Shown in pieces: positions 39,571 through 51,750 of a stretch of 64,000 bases of DNA. The stretch lies in assembly GCF_008692845.1 (NCBI RefSeq), contig NZ_VXJW01000002.1, forward strand, positions 434,001-498,000, given 5' to 3'. Both the position numbers and the translations under genes were made by a program. This DNA comes from Salmonella enterica subsp. arizonae. Lineage in GTDB: Bacteria; Pseudomonadota; Gammaproteobacteria; Enterobacterales; Enterobacteriaceae. Under the pieces are notes generated by a model that saw only the letters and a list, made by a program, of their open reading frames with translations, was not told the origin of the DNA and made no database searches. The stretch's first letter is position 1. Each line of letters begins with the position of its first letter.

Positions 39571-40941
39571 CTACGCCTGCGCCAACCGACGGTCGCGACG
39601 GCGTTTAAACGTCCAGCCAATCAGCAGCAGAACAATCCAGGCGAACCCCACATATAGCGAGATGCGGGTATCAGGATGGTAGCCGATAAGCGCAATAATG
39701 AAGACCAGGAAAATCAAACCAGCTATCGTCGTGGCGACGCCGCCAGGCACCTTAAATTTTAGCGCTTTTACCTCTTCCAACGGTAAGCGGCGACGGAAGG
39801 CAATTTGCGACAGCAGGATCATAATCCACACCCATACCGTCGCGAACGTCGCCAGCGAAGCAATCACCAGGAAAACGTTTTCCGGCATAATGTAGTTCAG
39901 ATAAACCGCAAACAGCAGCGCAATGGTCATCACCAGCACAGTAACCCACGGAATACCGCGGCGTGAAGTTTTGGCAAAGATTTTCGGCGCGCTCCCCTGC
40001 TCCGCCATACCATGCAGCATTCGGCCTACGCCAAACACATCGGAGTTGATAGCGGAAAGCGAGGCAGTCAATACCACAAAGTTCAGAATGCTGGCGGCAA
40101 ACGTAATCCCCATATGCTGGAACGTCAGAACAAACGGGCTACCGTCCGTGCCGACCTGATTCCACGGATAGATAGACATAATGACGAACAGCGTACCGAC
40201 ATAGAATACCAGGATACGCATCGGTACCGAGTTAATGGCTCGCGGAATAGATTTCTCCGGGTCTTTCGCTTCCCCGGCGGTGATACCGATAATTTCAATC
40301 CCGCCATAAGCGAACATCACCATTTGCAGCGACATGATCATTCCCAGCCAGCCATTGCTGAAGAACCCGCCATTGCTCCACAGGTTATGAATGCCGGTGG
40401 GCTGCCCGCCATTGCCAATTCCCCAGACAATGATGCCGATGCCCGCGGCAATCATGATAATAATGGTGGCGACTTTGAAGAAGGAGAACCAGAACTCCAG
40501 CTCGCCAAATATCTTGACGCTCATCAGGTTGATGGCGCAAATGATCAGCACCACGCTAAGAACCCAAACCCAGTGCGGCACGGCGGGGAACCAGACGCCC
40601 ATGTAAATACCGAACGCGGTCACGTCGGCAATGGCGACGATCAGGATCTCAAAACAGTAGGTCCAGCCGGTAATATAGCCCGCCAGCGGGCCGAGGTTTT
40701 CCTGCGCATAGCGTGAAAATGAACTGGCGGCTGGGTTGTGAACGGACATTTCCCCCAATGCGCGCATAATGATATATGCCGCGACCCCGCCAATAATATA
40801 GGCCAATAGCACGCTCGGCCCCGCCATTTTGATGGCGTCCGCCGAGCCGTAAAACAGGCCGGTGCCAATTGCCGAACCCAATGCCATAAAGCGAATGTGC
40901 CGGGTGCTCAGCCCACGCTTTAGCTTATTATTGCTTTCCAT
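39571..40941 (-). CDS. proY: ProY, amino-acid permease (cryptic proline transporter)
   Basis: Inner-membrane transporter of the amino acid-polyamine-organocation superfamily, close to ProY of E. coli and described in Salmonella as a cryptic proline permease. The start [20 protein letters not shown] at 40941 gives 456 residues; the open frame continues 54 codons upstream into the leader. About 12 membrane segments are present and [16 protein letters not shown] and the [18 protein letters not shown] loop are family-typical. It lies downstream of brnQ but a strong terminator stands between them, which would explain weak expression. Confidence 0.95.
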   Translation of the reverse strand: MESNNKLKRGLSTRHIRFMALGSAIGTGLFYGSADAIKMAGPSVLLAYIIGGVAAYIIMRALGEMSVHNPAASSFSRYAQENLGPLAGYITGWTYCFEILIVAIADVTAFGIYMGVWFPAVPHWVWVLSVVLIICAINLMSVKIFGELEFWFSFFKVATIIIMIAAGIGIIVWGIGNGGQPTGIHNLWSNGGFFSNGWLGMIMSLQMVMFAYGGIEIIGITAGEAKDPEKSIPRAINSVPMRILVFYVGTLFVIMSIYPWNQVGTDGSPFVLTFQHMGITFAASILNFVVLTASLSAINSDVFGVGRMLHGMAEQGSAPKIFAKTSRRGIPWVTVLVMTIALLFAVYLNYIMPENVFLVIASLATFATVWVWIMILLSQIAFRRRLPLEEVKALKFKVPGGVATTIAGLIFLVFIIALIGYHPDTRISLYVGFAWIVLLLIGWTFKRRRDRRLAQA

Positions 40942-40963
40942 CAATTTCAGACCTATCAACACA

Positions 40964-40995
40964 ATAAAAAACCACGGGGCGTTAAGCCCCGTGGT
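40964..40995 (-). terminator. Terminator between brnQ and proY
   Basis: Arms ACCACGGGGC and GCCCCGTGGT pair around a 5-base loop, and on the minus strand the stem is followed by TTTTTTATTG. It begins 20 bases after the brnQ stop and ends 23 bases before the proY start, so transcripts from brnQ should mostly stop here. Confidence 0.92.
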
Positions 40996-41015
40996 GTACA
41001 CATATGTCAGCGATT

Positions 41016-42335
41016 TTAGTGAGCGCTGGAAGTCACCTGTCGACCCGCCGAGCGATCCCAGATAATCGCCAGGATCACCATCACTACCGTTGGCATCAAC
41101 CACGCCAGTCCCTGTTCCGCCAGCGGTAAACTCTGACTCCAGGCTGGCAGCACATCGCCAAAGGCAGATGCTTTGATGCCGTCAAGAATACCAAAAAGCA
41201 GACTGATAAACATTGCCGGTGCGATGACGCGAGTGGAATTATGCCACCATGAGCGGGTGAAACTTAATACCACCAGTGCGATACACGGCGGATAAATAGC
41301 CGTCAGCACAGGAATAGATATTTGAATCAGATGGCTCAGCCCCAGATTTGACACCACCATAGAGAAGCCGCCGAGGATGAAGACCAGCGTCCGGTAAGAC
41401 AGCGGAATATACTGCGCGAAGAATTCCGCGCAGGCGCAGGTCAGCCCCACCGCCGTCACCAGACAAGCGATAAAGATCAGCGCCGCCAGCAGGAAGCTTC
41501 CCGCGCCGCCAAAGGTATGCTGAACGTAGGCATGAAGAATCGCCGCGCCGTTCGCTGACTGATCGACCAGCGTCGCGCTGTCAGATCCTAAGCGGAACAA
41601 GGCAAGGTAAAGCAGCGTCAGCCCTACGCCCGCCATCAGGCCGGCCCAGACCGTGTAACGCGTCAACAGGCGCGCTTCGGTAACGCCACGAGAACGCGCC
41701 GCGTTCACAATCACGATACCAAACACCATCGCGCCCAGCGTATCCATTGTCAGATAGCCGTTCACAAATCCGTTAGAAAAAGCCGTATTCTGATAAGCAT
41801 CCAGGGAATTGCTGATTGGGCCGGCAGGCCAGACGATAGCCGCGACGGAAAGAATGACCAGCGCAATAATTTTTAACGGCGCCAGAAAATTCCCTACCGT
41901 ATCCAGCAGTTTACCCGGATAGAGGGAAACCAGAATAACGATAGCGAAATAAACCAGGCTGTAAATCAGCAACGGCATTGCAGAACCGCCAGTCAACGGG
42001 GCGATACCGACCTCAAACGACACCGTCGCGGTACGCGGCGTCGCAAATAACGGCCCGACAGCCAGATAACAAACGGTCGCCAGCAGGATGCCCGCCACTT
42101 TACCAATCGGCGTACTCAGGCTGTCTACACCGCCGCCGACTTTCGCCAGCGCTACAACGGTAAGAACCGGTAGACCAACGGCGGTAATCAGAAAGCCAAT
42201 AGCCGCTGTCCAGACGTGTTCACCCGCCTGCAAACCGACCATTGGAGGAAAGATAATATTGCCTGCGCCAACGAACAGCGCAAATGTCATAAAGCCCAGA
42301 GCGATGATATCGCGCGATTTTAACTGATGGGTCAT
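41016..42335 (-). CDS. brnQ: Branched-chain amino-acid transporter BrnQ (LIV-II)
   Basis: Sodium- or proton-coupled inner-membrane carrier for leucine, isoleucine and valine. The 439 residues match E. coli, with about 12 membrane segments, and the N-terminus [18 protein letters not shown] and [16 protein letters not shown] are the family signature. It is followed by a terminator and then proY, and is separated from phoR by a 408-base gap. Confidence 0.98.
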   Translation of the reverse strand: MTHQLKSRDIIALGFMTFALFVGAGNIIFPPMVGLQAGEHVWTAAIGFLITAVGLPVLTVVALAKVGGGVDSLSTPIGKVAGILLATVCYLAVGPLFATPRTATVSFEVGIAPLTGGSAMPLLIYSLVYFAIVILVSLYPGKLLDTVGNFLAPLKIIALVILSVAAIVWPAGPISNSLDAYQNTAFSNGFVNGYLTMDTLGAMVFGIVIVNAARSRGVTEARLLTRYTVWAGLMAGVGLTLLYLALFRLGSDSATLVDQSANGAAILHAYVQHTFGGAGSFLLAALIFIACLVTAVGLTCACAEFFAQYIPLSYRTLVFILGGFSMVVSNLGLSHLIQISIPVLTAIYPPCIALVVLSFTRSWWHNSTRVIAPAMFISLLFGILDGIKASAFGDVLPAWSQSLPLAEQGLAWLMPTVVMVILAIIWDRSAGRQVTSSAH

Positions 42336-42743
42336 AAAGTCTTACTGCCTGTGGATGGTGATGTTGTAAACATTAAAATTTTTGCCTTTCCCGAAGGATT
42401 ATAAAACGGCGTTTTTTATCAATTTCAGCGGGAAAAACTCCCGGACCGATGCGGCGAAGAATTGTTTTTCGATTGACCGCGCAAATGCAGTCGTAATGAC
42501 AGCACCTGGAGCGCAATTTAAACGCTTATAACGTTTTAAAGCAAGGTGGGATCTAAAAACCAGATGAATATAGCGATATGAAATTTACAACCAGAATAAA
42601 ACACCATTCTCATGAAAAAGTTATGGCTAATCATGCGAACAAAAAACCACCAGACGTTGAAAGTTTCAGCGAGCCCGTAATAACTGCAAAGAAAATAAGC
42701 CAGCATCCGCTGACTTATGGAAAGTTATACTTACGAAAGGCAA
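42336..42743. other. Intergenic region phoR-brnQ
   Basis: The gap holds the phoR terminator at its right end (42688-42716) and the brnQ promoter near the left. A 70-codon open frame on the plus strand (42578-42790) runs through both terminator and phoR end; I see no family or ribosome-binding site to support it. The rest is AT-rich without repeats. Confidence 0.5.
42688..42716 (-). terminator. Terminator of the phoBR operon
   Basis: On the minus strand AAGTCAGC, loop GGAT, GCTGGCTT pair over 8 bases (one G-U), and ATTTTCTTTG follows. It lies 28 bases past the phoR stop. Confidence 0.75.
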
Positions 42744-44039
42744 TTAATCGCTATTTTTGGCAATTAAACGTTCCGGCAGTACGAAGCTAAATCGCGTTCC
42801 TTTACCAGGCGAACTGTCGACTTCCAGGCGGCTTTCATGATGATTCAGAGCATGTTTCACAATCGCCAACCCCAGGCCGCTGCCGCCCGTTTGCCGCGAA
42901 CGCGCTTTATCGACACGGTAGAAGCGTTCAGTCAGACGAGGAATATGCTCAGCGGCAATCCCGGGGCCGTTATCTTGCACACAAAACTCGGCGCCATGCA
43001 CGACATGTCGCCAGCTCACCGTAATATGCGTTCCCGCCGGCGTATGGTTTACCGCGTTATACACCAGGTTTGAAATCGCGCTGCGCAACTGCTCTTCGTT
43101 GCCCAGAACGTTAAGACTATCGTCGACCTCAAACGTAAAGGTATGCTTATTCTGGCTTAGCGTCTGCGCTTCACGCTCCACGACGCGCAGCATCATCGGC
43201 ACATCCACCTTTTCATTTAATAACAGCACCGGGGCCGCCTCAATTTTAGACAGCGTAAGTAATTGTTTTACAAGTCCTTCCATACGATACGTTTGCTCGC
43301 GCATCGTATGCAGCGCTTTCTCTCGCGTCGCCCCCTCCAGCGTCTGTTCCTGCATCATTTCCAGATAGCCTTGCAATACCGTCAATGGCGTGCGCAGCTC
43401 ATGGCTCACGTTGGCGAAAAAGTTACGCCTGGCGCCTTCAAGCTGATGCATTTGCGTAACATCGCGCGCCACCATCAGGAGCTGCTTATCGGTATAAGGC
43501 ATGACACGGATCTCCAGATGTCGCCCGGTATTCAGCACCAGATGGAGCGGACGGCTTAAATCACGCGCTTTTAAATACTGGGTAAACTCCGGGTAGCGCA
43601 GCAGGTTGAGAATATTCTGTCCGTTGTCATCCGGCCAGCGTAGCCCCAGTAGCTGTTGCGCCAAACCGTTACACCAAAAAATACCGCCTTCTTCTGTAGT
43701 CAGTACCACCGCATCGGGCAGCGACTCCGCGCCGCTACGAAAGCGCTTAATCAGGTTCCCCAGCTCGCGGCGGCGCTTTTTATTTCGCAACTGCATCTGG
43801 TGTAAACCGTATAACAGCGGCTCCCAACTTCCCCGTCCGGGCGGCGGCGTCATACTTCTGTCGACCCAAAGCCACCAGGAGAGACGTAATAAATTCCAGA
43901 AATGCCAGGCAAGCAGTCCCGTCACCGCCGCCAGTAAAAACCACGGCAGATAACCTAAAAAAGCGCTAAGGATAAGCGCGGGGATGCAGCAGAGCACTAG
44001 CTCCAGCACCAGCCTTTTCCATGACAGCCGTTCCAGCAC
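42744..44039 (-). CDS. phoR: PhoR, phosphate-sensing histidine kinase
   Basis: Membrane sensor kinase that phosphorylates PhoB in low phosphate, and removes the phosphate in excess with PstSCAB and PhoU. The 431 residues include two N-terminal membrane segments, a PAS domain (about 95-200), the HisKA box [16 protein letters not shown] with the phospho-accepting His near 213, and the HATPase domain with N-box [18 protein letters not shown] and [14 protein letters not shown]. It follows phoB by 69 bases. Confidence 0.98.
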   Translation of the reverse strand: MLERLSWKRLVLELVLCCIPALILSAFLGYLPWFLLAAVTGLLAWHFWNLLRLSWWLWVDRSMTPPPGRGSWEPLLYGLHQMQLRNKKRRRELGNLIKRFRSGAESLPDAVVLTTEEGGIFWCNGLAQQLLGLRWPDDNGQNILNLLRYPEFTQYLKARDLSRPLHLVLNTGRHLEIRVMPYTDKQLLMVARDVTQMHQLEGARRNFFANVSHELRTPLTVLQGYLEMMQEQTLEGATREKALHTMREQTYRMEGLVKQLLTLSKIEAAPVLLLNEKVDVPMMLRVVEREAQTLSQNKHTFTFEVDDSLNVLGNEEQLRSAISNLVYNAVNHTPAGTHITVSWRHVVHGAEFCVQDNGPGIAAEHIPRLTERFYRVDKARSRQTGGSGLGLAIVKHALNHHESRLEVDSSPGKGTRFSFVLPERLIAKNSD

Positions 44040-44108
44040 GCGTCATACTCCCTCAAGAATGGAAAGCCTTCTCCGCCATAATCCTCTGATCTGCTGGCGG
44101 AAAAGGCA

Positions 44109-44798
44109 TTAAAAGCGGGTCGAAAAACGATACCCTGTCCCGCGTACCGTTTGCACCATCCGGTCGTGGCCGCTGTGCTCCAGCGCCTTACGCAAACGGC
44201 GAATATGCACGTCGACCGTCCGGTCTTCAACGTACACATTGGTGCCCCAGACATGGTTGAGCAGTTGTTCACGACTGTAAACCCGTTCCGGATGTGTCAT
44301 AAAGAAATGGAGTAATTTAAATTCGGTCGGCCCCATATCCAGCGGATTGTCGCCGGTCATCACGCGATGAGAGCCAGGATCAAGACTCAGTCCCTGCATC
44401 TCAATCACCTCTTCAACCGCCATCGGCGAGATGCGCCGCATAACGGCCTTGATGCGCGCCACCAACTCTTTGGGGGAAAACGGCTTGGTAATATAATCAT
44501 CGGCGCCGGTTTCCAGCCCGCGCACCCGATCTTCTTCTTCACCTCTCGCCGTCAGCATAACCACAGGAATATCCCGGGTCATGGATTCACGTTTGAGATG
44601 TTTAATAAACTGTAACCCTGACCCGCCAGGTAACATCCAGTCAAGGAGGATGAGATCCGGCCAGGGTTCATTAAGTTTATTCACTGCACTGTCATAATCT
44701 TCGGCTTCTACGGGCTGAAAGCCATTTTGTTCGAGCACGAAGCACACCATTTCACGGATCGGCGCCTCATCTTCTACGACCAGAATACGTCTCGCCAT
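44109..44798 (-). CDS. phoB: PhoB, response regulator of the phosphate regulon
   Basis: Response regulator binding Pho boxes. The receiver domain (1-125) has the acidic pair ED near 9-10, phosphorylation site D53 in [12 protein letters not shown] and K105 in YITKPFSP; the winged-helix domain (about 130-229) ends [15 protein letters not shown]. Its 229 residues match E. coli. Transcribed with phoR and preceded by a Pho box pair, so autoregulated. Divergent from sbcD. Confidence 0.99.
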   Translation of the reverse strand: MARRILVVEDEAPIREMVCFVLEQNGFQPVEAEDYDSAVNKLNEPWPDLILLDWMLPGGSGLQFIKHLKRESMTRDIPVVMLTARGEEEDRVRGLETGADDYITKPFSPKELVARIKAVMRRISPMAVEEVIEMQGLSLDPGSHRVMTGDNPLDMGPTEFKLLHFFMTHPERVYSREQLLNHVWGTNVYVEDRTVDVHIRRLRKALEHSGHDRMVQTVRGTGYRFSTRF

Positions 44799-44841
44799 AA
44801 TTTGCCCTGTTAGTCGTTAGTTATCAATGCCGCGCCATTAT

Positions 44842-44870
44842 GCGTCAGATTTATGACAGATTTATGAAAA
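44842..44870 (-). promoter_or_regulatory. Tandem Pho boxes upstream of phoB
   Basis: On the minus strand TTTTCATAAATCTGTCAT (44870-44853) fits the 18-base Pho box CTGTCATAWAWCTGTCAY in most positions, and the following CTGTCATAAATCTGACGC (44859-44842) is a second, overlapping match at the 11-base repeat step. The position before phoB agrees with its known autoregulation. Confidence 0.85.
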
Positions 44871-45010
44871 AAGGGGCGGCATTGACAGCATGTTGATGAT
44901 TTATGACACAGTTGAAACATTCCTTTACCGTGTTCCAGCGGTAAATTGCACCCAAAAAGGAAGGAGATGACGTGTATAATCCCGTTCACGCTTTTTTGCA
45001 TGGAACTATT

Positions 45011-46213
45011 ATGCGCATCCTCCACACCTCTGACTGGCATCTGGGACAAAATTTCTACAGCAAAAGCCGCGCCGCGGAGCATCAGGCTTTTCTCGACTGG
45101 CTGCTGGATACCGCACAGTCACAGCAGGTGGATGCCATTATTGTCGCGGGCGATATTTTTGATACCGGTTCCCCGCCAAGCTATGCACGAGAACTTTATA
45201 ACCGTTTTGTCGTTAATTTACAGCAAACAGGCTGCCAGCTGGTGGTGCTGGCCGGTAATCATGACTCCGTCGCCACGCTAAATGAGTCGCGCGAAATTCT
45301 GGCGTTTCTCAATACAACCGTGATCGCCAGCGCGGGCTACGCGCCGCAACTGCTTCATCGCCGCGATGGTTCTCCCGGCGCCGTGCTGTGCCCCATTCCC
45401 TTTTTGCGCCCGCGCGACATTATTACCAGTCAGGCGGGGCTGTCCGGCAGCGAGAAACAACAGCAGCTTCTTCATGCGATTGCCGATTATTATCAACAAC
45501 AGTACCAGGAAGCGTGCCTGCTACGCGGCGAACGGAACTTGCCGGTTATCGCGACAGGGCACTTAACTACTGTCGGCGCCAGCAAAAGCGATGCGGTACG
45601 CGACATTTATATCGGTACGCTGGATGCCTTTCCGGCGCAGCATTTCCCACCAGCGGATTATATCGCACTAGGACACATCCACCGCGCGCAATGTGTCGGC
45701 GGCACAGAACATATCCGCTATTGCGGCTCCCCCATCGCACTCAGCTTTGATGAATGCGGCAAAAGCAAATGCGTGCATCTGGTGACGTTCGAACAGGGGA
45801 AATGGCAAAGTACCGAAAGTCTCCCCATTCCCGTTAGCCAACCACTGGCGGTTTTAAAAGGCGATCTGGCGTCAATTACTGAACAGCTTGAGCAGTGGCG
45901 CGGCGTTAAGCAATCGCCCCCCGTCTGGCTGGATATTGAAATCACCACTGATGATTATCTGCATGATATACAAAGAAAAATAAAAACATTAACGGAGTCG
46001 TTGCCCGTAGAAGTGTTACTGGTGCGTCGTAGCCGCGAACAGCGTGAGCGCTCGCTGGCGAACGAACGGCGGGAAACGCTAAGCGAACTTAGCGTGGAAG
46101 AGGTTTTTGCACGGCGTCTGGCGCTGGAAGCATTAGACGCTCTACAGCGCGAGCGCCTAAATCAGCTCTTTTCCAGCACGCTCTACGCGTTGAATGAGGA
46201 GCATGAAGCATGA
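45011..46213 (+). CDS. sbcD: SbcD, nuclease subunit of SbcCD
   Basis: Mre11-type phosphoesterase that with SbcC cleaves hairpins and DNA ends. The start [20 protein letters not shown] at 45011 gives 400 residues; the open frame begins 13 codons earlier. The metal-binding motifs SDWHLG, GDIFDTG and GNHDS, then TGHLT and GHIHRAQ, are all present. Its stop overlaps the sbcC start by four bases (ATGA). It is divergent from phoB and in the same order as in E. coli. Confidence 0.98.
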   Translation: MRILHTSDWHLGQNFYSKSRAAEHQAFLDWLLDTAQSQQVDAIIVAGDIFDTGSPPSYARELYNRFVVNLQQTGCQLVVLAGNHDSVATLNESREILAFLNTTVIASAGYAPQLLHRRDGSPGAVLCPIPFLRPRDIITSQAGLSGSEKQQQLLHAIADYYQQQYQEACLLRGERNLPVIATGHLTTVGASKSDAVRDIYIGTLDAFPAQHFPPADYIALGHIHRAQCVGGTEHIRYCGSPIALSFDECGKSKCVHLVTFEQGKWQSTESLPIPVSQPLAVLKGDLASITEQLEQWRGVKQSPPVWLDIEITTDDYLHDIQRKIKTLTESLPVEVLLVRRSREQRERSLANERRETLSELSVEEVFARRLALEALDALQRERLNQLFSSTLYALNEEHEA

Positions 46214-49200
46214 AAATTCTCAGTCTGCGGCTGAAAAACCTGAACTCGCTGAAAGGAGAATGGAAGGTCGACTTTACCGCCGAACCGTTTGCCAGTAATG
46301 GGTTATTCGCCATTACCGGCCCAACCGGCGCAGGGAAAACCACCTTGCTTGATGCCATCTGTCTGGCGCTGTACCACGAAACGCCGCGTCTGAATACGGT
46401 ATCTCAGTCGCAAAACGATTTGATGACGCGCGATACGGCGGAATGTCTGGCCGAAGTGGAGTTTGAGGTAAAAGGCGAAGCCTGGCGCGCCTTCTGGAGC
46501 CAGAATCGCGCACGAAATCAGCCTGACGGTAATCTCCAGGCCCCACGCGTAGAGCTGGCGCGATGTGCCGACGGAAAAATCGTTGCCGATAAGGTAAAAG
46601 ATAAACTGGAGATGATCGCCACCCTGACCGGGCTGGACTACGGGCGTTTTACCCGTTCGATGTTGTTATCACAGGGGCAGTTCGCCGCCTTTCTTAACGC
46701 CAAAGCGAAAGAGCGCGCAGAGCTTCTGGAGGAGCTCACCGGCACGGAGATTTACGGGCAGATCTCCGCGCAGGTATTTGAAAAACATAAAACGGCCCGT
46801 CTCGAACTGGAAAAGTTACAGGCGCAGGTAAGCGGCGTCGCGCTGCTGGCAGAAGAACAGTTACAGCAACTCGTAGCCAGTTTGCAGGCGCTTACTGATG
46901 AAGAGAAACGTCTGCTGGCCAGCCAACATACGCAGCAGCAGCATCTTCACTGGCTGACACGAAAAAACGAACTCCACGCTGAGTTACGCGCCCGGCAACA
47001 GTCACTATACGAAGCGCAAGAGGCGCGAGAAAAAGCGCAGCCGCAGCTCGCGGCGCTGACTCTGGCGCAACCTGCTCGCCAGTTGCGCCCGCATTGGGAG
47101 CGTATTCAGGAACAAACTACCGCCGTTGAGCGGGTTCGCCAACAAATTAATGAAGTGAACGCTCGCTTACAAAGCGCGTATCGCCTGCGCCTGCGTATCC
47201 GCGCCTGCGCGTATCGGCAATTCACGCAACTGGACGCCACACGGCAGCGGCTGAAAACATGGCTGACGGAACACGACGGCATCCGCGTGTGGCGTAGCGA
47301 ACTGGCTGGCTGGCGAGCATTATTAACACAACAATCCAACGAACGGGCGCAATTAAGCCAATGGCAACGGCAACTGATGTCCGATACGCGTCAGCTCGAC
47401 GCGCTACCGCCGCTTGCGCTCGACCTCACGCCACAAGCGCTGGCGGAAGCCAGGGCGTTACATACCCAGCAGCGTCCGCTACGCCAGCGTCTCGCCGCGC
47501 TTCAGGGGCAAATTACCCCGAAACAAAAGCGTCAGGCGCAGCTACAGGCGGCTATCACGCGCCATCAACAGGAACAGACGCAATACACTCAACGCCTGGC
47601 GGATAAACGCCTGAGTTATAAAGCCAAAGCGCAGGAACTTGCGGACGTTCGCACCATTTGCGAGCAGGAAGCACGCATCAAAGATCTGGAAGGCCAGCGG
47701 GCGCGCTTACAGCCCGGTCAGCCGTGTCCGCTTTGCGGCTCAACGACGCACCCCGCTATTGACGCCTATCAGGCTCTGGAAGTGAGCGCGAATCAAGCAC
47801 GACGCGACGCGCTGGAAAAAGAGGTCAACACACTGGCGGAAGAAGGCGCGGCGCTGCGAGGCCAGTTAGATGCTTTAACGCAACAAGTACAACGGGATGA
47901 AAGCGAGGCGCGGTCGCTTTTGCTGGAGGAGCAAGCGCTTACTGAGGAATGGCAAACGTTATGCGCCGCCCTGAGCGTTCAGCTTCAGCCGCAGGAGGAC
48001 CTCTCTGGCTGGCTGACCGGGGCGGAAGAACATGAGCAGCAGTTGGATCAGCTAAGCCAGCGTCATGCTCTACAAACGCAAATCGCCGCGCATACCGAAC
48101 AGGTAGCGCGGTTTACCGCGCAGATTGCGCAGCGTCAGGCATCGCTGACGGCCGACTTAGCGCTGTATAAGCTTTCCCTTCCTGCGCCAGAAGATGAGGC
48201 TACGTGGCTGAGTGACCGCGCTGACGAAGCGAAAATGTGGCAACAGCGTCAAACTGAGCTCGCGGATTTGCAAACGCAGCTCGATCGGCTTGCCCCATTG
48301 CTGGAGACGCTACCGCAGATGGGCACCGTTGATATCGACGACGACGTGCCGCTGGATAACTGGCGGCAGGCGCATGATGAGTGCGTATCGTTACAAAGCC
48401 AGTTGCAAACCTTACAGCAGCAGGCGACGCAAGAGCAGCAGCGCGCGACCGAGGCGACCGTGCATTTTGACGCAGCGTTAAAAAATAGTCCCTTTGACAG
48501 CCAGACCGCGTTCCTGGCTGCGTTGCTGGATGAAGAGACCTTAACCTGCCTGGAAAAACAACAACAGGCGCTGGAAAGCCAGCTACAGCAAGCGAAGGCG
48601 TTAAGCGTACAGTCTGCGCAAACGCTGGCTGACCATCAGCAACAGTCACCCGCTGGGCTGAACCCAACCTGCACGGCGGAACAACTTTCGCAGAAGCTGA
48701 CACAACTGGCGCAACAACTGCGTGAAAACACGACACGCCAGGGGGAAATCCGCCAGCAAATTAAGCAGGATGCCGATAATCGGCAGCACCAACGGGCGTT
48801 GATGGCGGAAATTGCAAAGGCTTCCCTGGAGGTTGAAGACTGGGGTTACCTCAATGCGCTAATCGGCTCTAAAGAGGGCGATAAGTTCCGCAAATTCGCC
48901 CAAGGGCTGACGCTGGATAATCTGGTCTGGCTGGCGAATCATCAGCTCACCCGTCTGCATGGTCGTTATTTATTGCAACGCAAAGCCAGCGACGCGCTGG
49001 AGCTGGAGGTCGTGGATACCTGGCTGGCCGACGCAGTGCGCGATACGCGAACCTTATCAGGCGGCGAAAGTTTCCTGGTTAGCCTGGCGCTGGCGCTGGC
49101 GTTATCAGATTTGGTCAGCCATAAAACGCGCATTGACTCTTTGTTCCTCGACGAAGGCTTCGGCACGCTCGATAGCGAAACGCTGGACGCCGCGCTGGAT

Positions 49201-49350
49201 GCGCTCGATGCGCTGAATGCCAGCGGTAAGACCATCGGCGTTATTAGCCACGTGGAAGCGATGAAAGAACGTATCCCTGTGCAGATAAAAGTGAAAAAAA
49301 TCAACGGACTTGGTTATAGCAAACTGGACAAAATGTTTGCCGTGGAATAA
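46210..49350 (+). CDS. sbcC: SbcC, ATPase subunit of SbcCD
   Basis: Rad50-type ATPase that opens long palindromes and hairpins for SbcD. The 1046 residues are a normal length (1048 in E. coli). Walker A is [17 protein letters not shown] near residue 35, the long coiled coils flank the zinc hook [11 protein letters not shown] near 505, the signature motif is [19 protein letters not shown] and Walker B is [13 protein letters not shown] at the C-terminal end. No frame breaks were found. Confidence 0.98.
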   Translation: MKILSLRLKNLNSLKGEWKVDFTAEPFASNGLFAITGPTGAGKTTLLDAICLALYHETPRLNTVSQSQNDLMTRDTAECLAEVEFEVKGEAWRAFWSQNRARNQPDGNLQAPRVELARCADGKIVADKVKDKLEMIATLTGLDYGRFTRSMLLSQGQFAAFLNAKAKERAELLEELTGTEIYGQISAQVFEKHKTARLELEKLQAQVSGVALLAEEQLQQLVASLQALTDEEKRLLASQHTQQQHLHWLTRKNELHAELRARQQSLYEAQEAREKAQPQLAALTLAQPARQLRPHWERIQEQTTAVERVRQQINEVNARLQSAYRLRLRIRACAYRQFTQLDATRQRLKTWLTEHDGIRVWRSELAGWRALLTQQSNERAQLSQWQRQLMSDTRQLDALPPLALDLTPQALAEARALHTQQRPLRQRLAALQGQITPKQKRQAQLQAAITRHQQEQTQYTQRLADKRLSYKAKAQELADVRTICEQEARIKDLEGQRARLQPGQPCPLCGSTTHPAIDAYQALEVSANQARRDALEKEVNTLAEEGAALRGQLDALTQQVQRDESEARSLLLEEQALTEEWQTLCAALSVQLQPQEDLSGWLTGAEEHEQQLDQLSQRHALQTQIAAHTEQVARFTAQIAQRQASLTADLALYKLSLPAPEDEATWLSDRADEAKMWQQRQTELADLQTQLDRLAPLLETLPQMGTVDIDDDVPLDNWRQAHDECVSLQSQLQTLQQQATQEQQRATEATVHFDAALKNSPFDSQTAFLAALLDEETLTCLEKQQQALESQLQQAKALSVQSAQTLADHQQQSPAGLNPTCTAEQLSQKLTQLAQQLRENTTRQGEIRQQIKQDADNRQHQRALMAEIAKASLEVEDWGYLNALIGSKEGDKFRKFAQGLTLDNLVWLANHQLTRLHGRYLLQRKASDALELEVVDTWLADAVRDTRTLSGGESFLVSLALALALSDLVSHKTRIDSLFLDEGFGTLDSETLDAALDALDALNASGKTIGVISHVEAMKERIPVQIKVKKINGLGYSKLDKMFAVE

Positions 49351-49522
49351 CGCGGCCGCCATCCTGCGCGCAACAGAATGTCATGACGTAGCATAATAAT
49401 GAATATACAAAGACGGATAAAGAATGGTATTACCTCGCGCTTATCCGCAAGCTATACGTTGTCAGGCTGCGACGGTTCACAGCCACGGCGCGTAACATGC
49501 GCTTTCATTTTCGGCAGGTGGT

Positions 49523-50695
49523 ATGAAAAAAGTCATTTTTTCTTTGGCGCTGGGTACGTTCGGACTGGGGATGGCCGAGTTTGGCATTATGGGCGTGCTG
49601 ACGGAGCTGGCGCGCGATGTCGGAATAGCGATTCCCGCCGCCGGGTATATGATCTCGTTTTACGCTTTTGGCGTAGTGCTGGGCGCTCCCATAATGGCGC
49701 TTTTTTCCAACCGTTTTTCGCTAAAACACATTCTGCTGTTTCTGGTCACTCTGTGCGTGATTGGCAACGCCATGTTTACCCTTTCATCATCCTATTTGAT
49801 GCTCGCTATCGGCAGGCTAGTTTCCGGCTTTCCACACGGCGCCTTTTTTGGCGTCGGCGCCATTGTCTTGTCAAAGATTATCCGTCCAGGGAAAGTCACC
49901 GCCGCCGTCGCGGGTATGGTTTCGGGGATGACGGTGGCGAATCTGGTGGGTATTCCATTCGGCACTTACCTGAGCCAGGAATTTAGCTGGCGCTACACCT
50001 TTTTATTGATCGCGGTTTTTAATATCGTCGTGCTCACCGCGATTTTCTTCTGGATGCCGGATATTCGCGACGAAACCAAAAGCAGCCTGCGCGAGCAGTT
50101 CCATTTCCTGCGTAGCCCCGCGCCGTGGCTTATTTTCGCCGCCACGATGTTCGGCAATGCGGGCGTCTTTGCCTGGTTTAGCTATATCAAGCCATTTATG
50201 ATGTACATCTCCGGTTTTTCGGAGACGAGCATGACGTTTATTATGATGCTGGTCGGGCTGGGGATGGTGTTAGGCAATCTGTTAAGCGGCAAACTCTCCG
50301 GCAGATATACTCCGCTGCGCATCGCGGTAGTGACTGACCTCGTTATCGTATGCTCTCTCGCGGCGCTCTTTTTCTTCGGCGGATACAAAACGGCATCGCT
50401 GACTTTCGCGTTTATCTGCTGCGCTGGTCTGTTTGCGCTCTCTGCGCCGCTGCAAATCTTGCTGCTACAAAACGCCAAAGGCGGCGAACTTCTGGGCGCG
50501 GCGGGAGGGCAAATCGCGTTTAATCTCGGTAGCGCGATTGGCGCCTGGTGCGGCGGGCTGATGCTGACGCTAGATTTTGCGTACCACTACGTGGCGCTTC
50601 CCGCCGCCCTGCTATCGTTTTCCGCCATGTCGTCGTTGCTGGTATACGGACGTCTAAAACACAAGCTGCCATCGGTCACGCCTGTTGCCGGATGA
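49523..50695 (+). CDS. araJ: AraJ-like MFS transporter
   Basis: Inner-membrane MFS permease of the drug-antiporter type named for its arabinose induction in E. coli; it is not required for arabinose use, and its substrate is unknown. The 390 residues begin MKKVIFSLALGTFGLGMAEF and have 12 membrane segments with GRLVSGFPHGAFFGVGAIV conserved. It lies 172 bases after sbcC; I did not find a convincing AraC half-site in that gap by eye. Confidence 0.94.
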   Translation: MKKVIFSLALGTFGLGMAEFGIMGVLTELARDVGIAIPAAGYMISFYAFGVVLGAPIMALFSNRFSLKHILLFLVTLCVIGNAMFTLSSSYLMLAIGRLVSGFPHGAFFGVGAIVLSKIIRPGKVTAAVAGMVSGMTVANLVGIPFGTYLSQEFSWRYTFLLIAVFNIVVLTAIFFWMPDIRDETKSSLREQFHFLRSPAPWLIFAATMFGNAGVFAWFSYIKPFMMYISGFSETSMTFIMMLVGLGMVLGNLLSGKLSGRYTPLRIAVVTDLVIVCSLAALFFFGGYKTASLTFAFICCAGLFALSAPLQILLLQNAKGGELLGAAGGQIAFNLGSAIGAWCGGLMLTLDFAYHYVALPAALLSFSAMSSLLVYGRLKHKLPSVTPVAG

Positions 50696-50708
50696 CGCGC
50701 CATCCGGC
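50687..50708. repeat. REP element at the 3' end of araJ
   Basis: TGCCGGATGACGCGCCATCCGGCC overlaps the last codons of araJ and fills the space before convergent mak. It may also act as the terminator of both. Confidence 0.75.
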
Positions 50709-50716
50709 CCAAAACG

Positions 50717-51625
50717 TTATGCCAACGGCCACAGCCAGGCCGCGCCGCGCACGCCGCTCGAATCGCCATGCCGCGCCTTACGTACCGGCGTCTCGCATTC
50801 GCCGCCAAAAACAAACGATTTCATCAGCGACGGAACCGTCTTGTACAGGCGCTCAACATTGCTCATACCGCCGCCCAGCACAATGACATCCGGATCCAGA
50901 ATATTCACGACGTGAGCTAACGCTTTCGCCAGCCGTAGCTCATAACGACTTAACGCCAGCTCCGCCACTGCGTCCTGCGTTTCGACCAGATGAATAATCT
51001 CATCGCCTTTTAGCAGCTTACCGCTCAGACGCTGGTAATCCGTGGCAAATCCCGTACCGGAAATAAAGGTTTCGATACAGCCTTGTTTACCGCAATAACA
51101 GGGAATTTCTTCACGGTAACGCAACTCATCGTCATCCATCCACGGCAACGGATTGTGGCCCCATTCGCCTGCCGTACCGTTGCCGCCGATGTGCGCCCGG
51201 CCATTTAGCGCTACGCCCGCGCCGCACCCGGTACCGATAATCACCGCAAATACCGTTTGCGCCCCCGCCGCCGCGCCATCTACCGCCTCTGATACCGCCA
51301 GGCAATTGGCATCGTTAGCTAACCGCACTTCACGCTTCAGACGACGGCTTACATCGTTATCGAATGGCTGGCCGTTAAGCCACGTAGAGTTAGCATTTTT
51401 CACGACGCCGGTGTAAGGCGAGATAGAACCAGGAATGCCAATGCCGACGCTGCCGGTCTGGCTGGTCGCCTGTTCCGCCATGTCGACCAGCGCAGCGATG
51501 GTTTCTATCGTTTGTTGATAATCGTCCCGCGGCGTAGGCAGACGATGGCGAAACCGCTGTTCTCCTGCATCGTCAAGCGCAATGACTTCCGTTTTTGTGC
51601 CTCCTAAATCGATACCAATACGCAC
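50717..51625 (-). CDS. mak: Fructokinase Mak (ROK family)
   Basis: ATP-dependent sugar kinase phosphorylating fructose (also mannose), cryptic in E. coli K-12 until promoter mutations raise it. I chose a GTG at 51625 preceded by GGAGCGG, giving 302 residues beginning [17 protein letters not shown], the family phosphate motif; the frame runs 20 codons further upstream without similarity. The ROK zinc motif [19 protein letters not shown] and GHNPLPW are intact. It is divergent from rdgC. Confidence 0.96.
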   Translation of the reverse strand: MRIGIDLGGTKTEVIALDDAGEQRFRHRLPTPRDDYQQTIETIAALVDMAEQATSQTGSVGIGIPGSISPYTGVVKNANSTWLNGQPFDNDVSRRLKREVRLANDANCLAVSEAVDGAAAGAQTVFAVIIGTGCGAGVALNGRAHIGGNGTAGEWGHNPLPWMDDDELRYREEIPCYCGKQGCIETFISGTGFATDYQRLSGKLLKGDEIIHLVETQDAVAELALSRYELRLAKALAHVVNILDPDVIVLGGGMSNVERLYKTVPSLMKSFVFGGECETPVRKARHGDSSGVRGAAWLWPLA

Positions 51626-51750
51626 ATACCGCTCCTCATTTTTTGGGAATATCAATAGGGTAGAACCCACCGTTCTGATTGGCAATGCAAGCCTGCCGAC
51701 AATTCGTTACTATACCGCCTGGATTTAACGACAAGGCCGTGGAAATTATC

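Noticed and set aside
40012-40716. 234-codon plus-strand open frame opposite proY
   Set aside because: Asn-, Gln- and His-rich antisense shadow of a transporter gene.
42578-42790. 70-codon plus-strand open frame in the phoR-brnQ gap
   Set aside because: It runs through the phoR terminator and overlaps the end of phoR, has no recognisable ribosome-binding site and no family similarity that I can name. A conserved-frame test across Salmonella would decide.
49399-49986. 195-codon plus-strand open frame overlapping the araJ start
   Set aside because: Different frame from araJ, Arg- and Ser-rich, no similarity; araJ is well supported from 49523.
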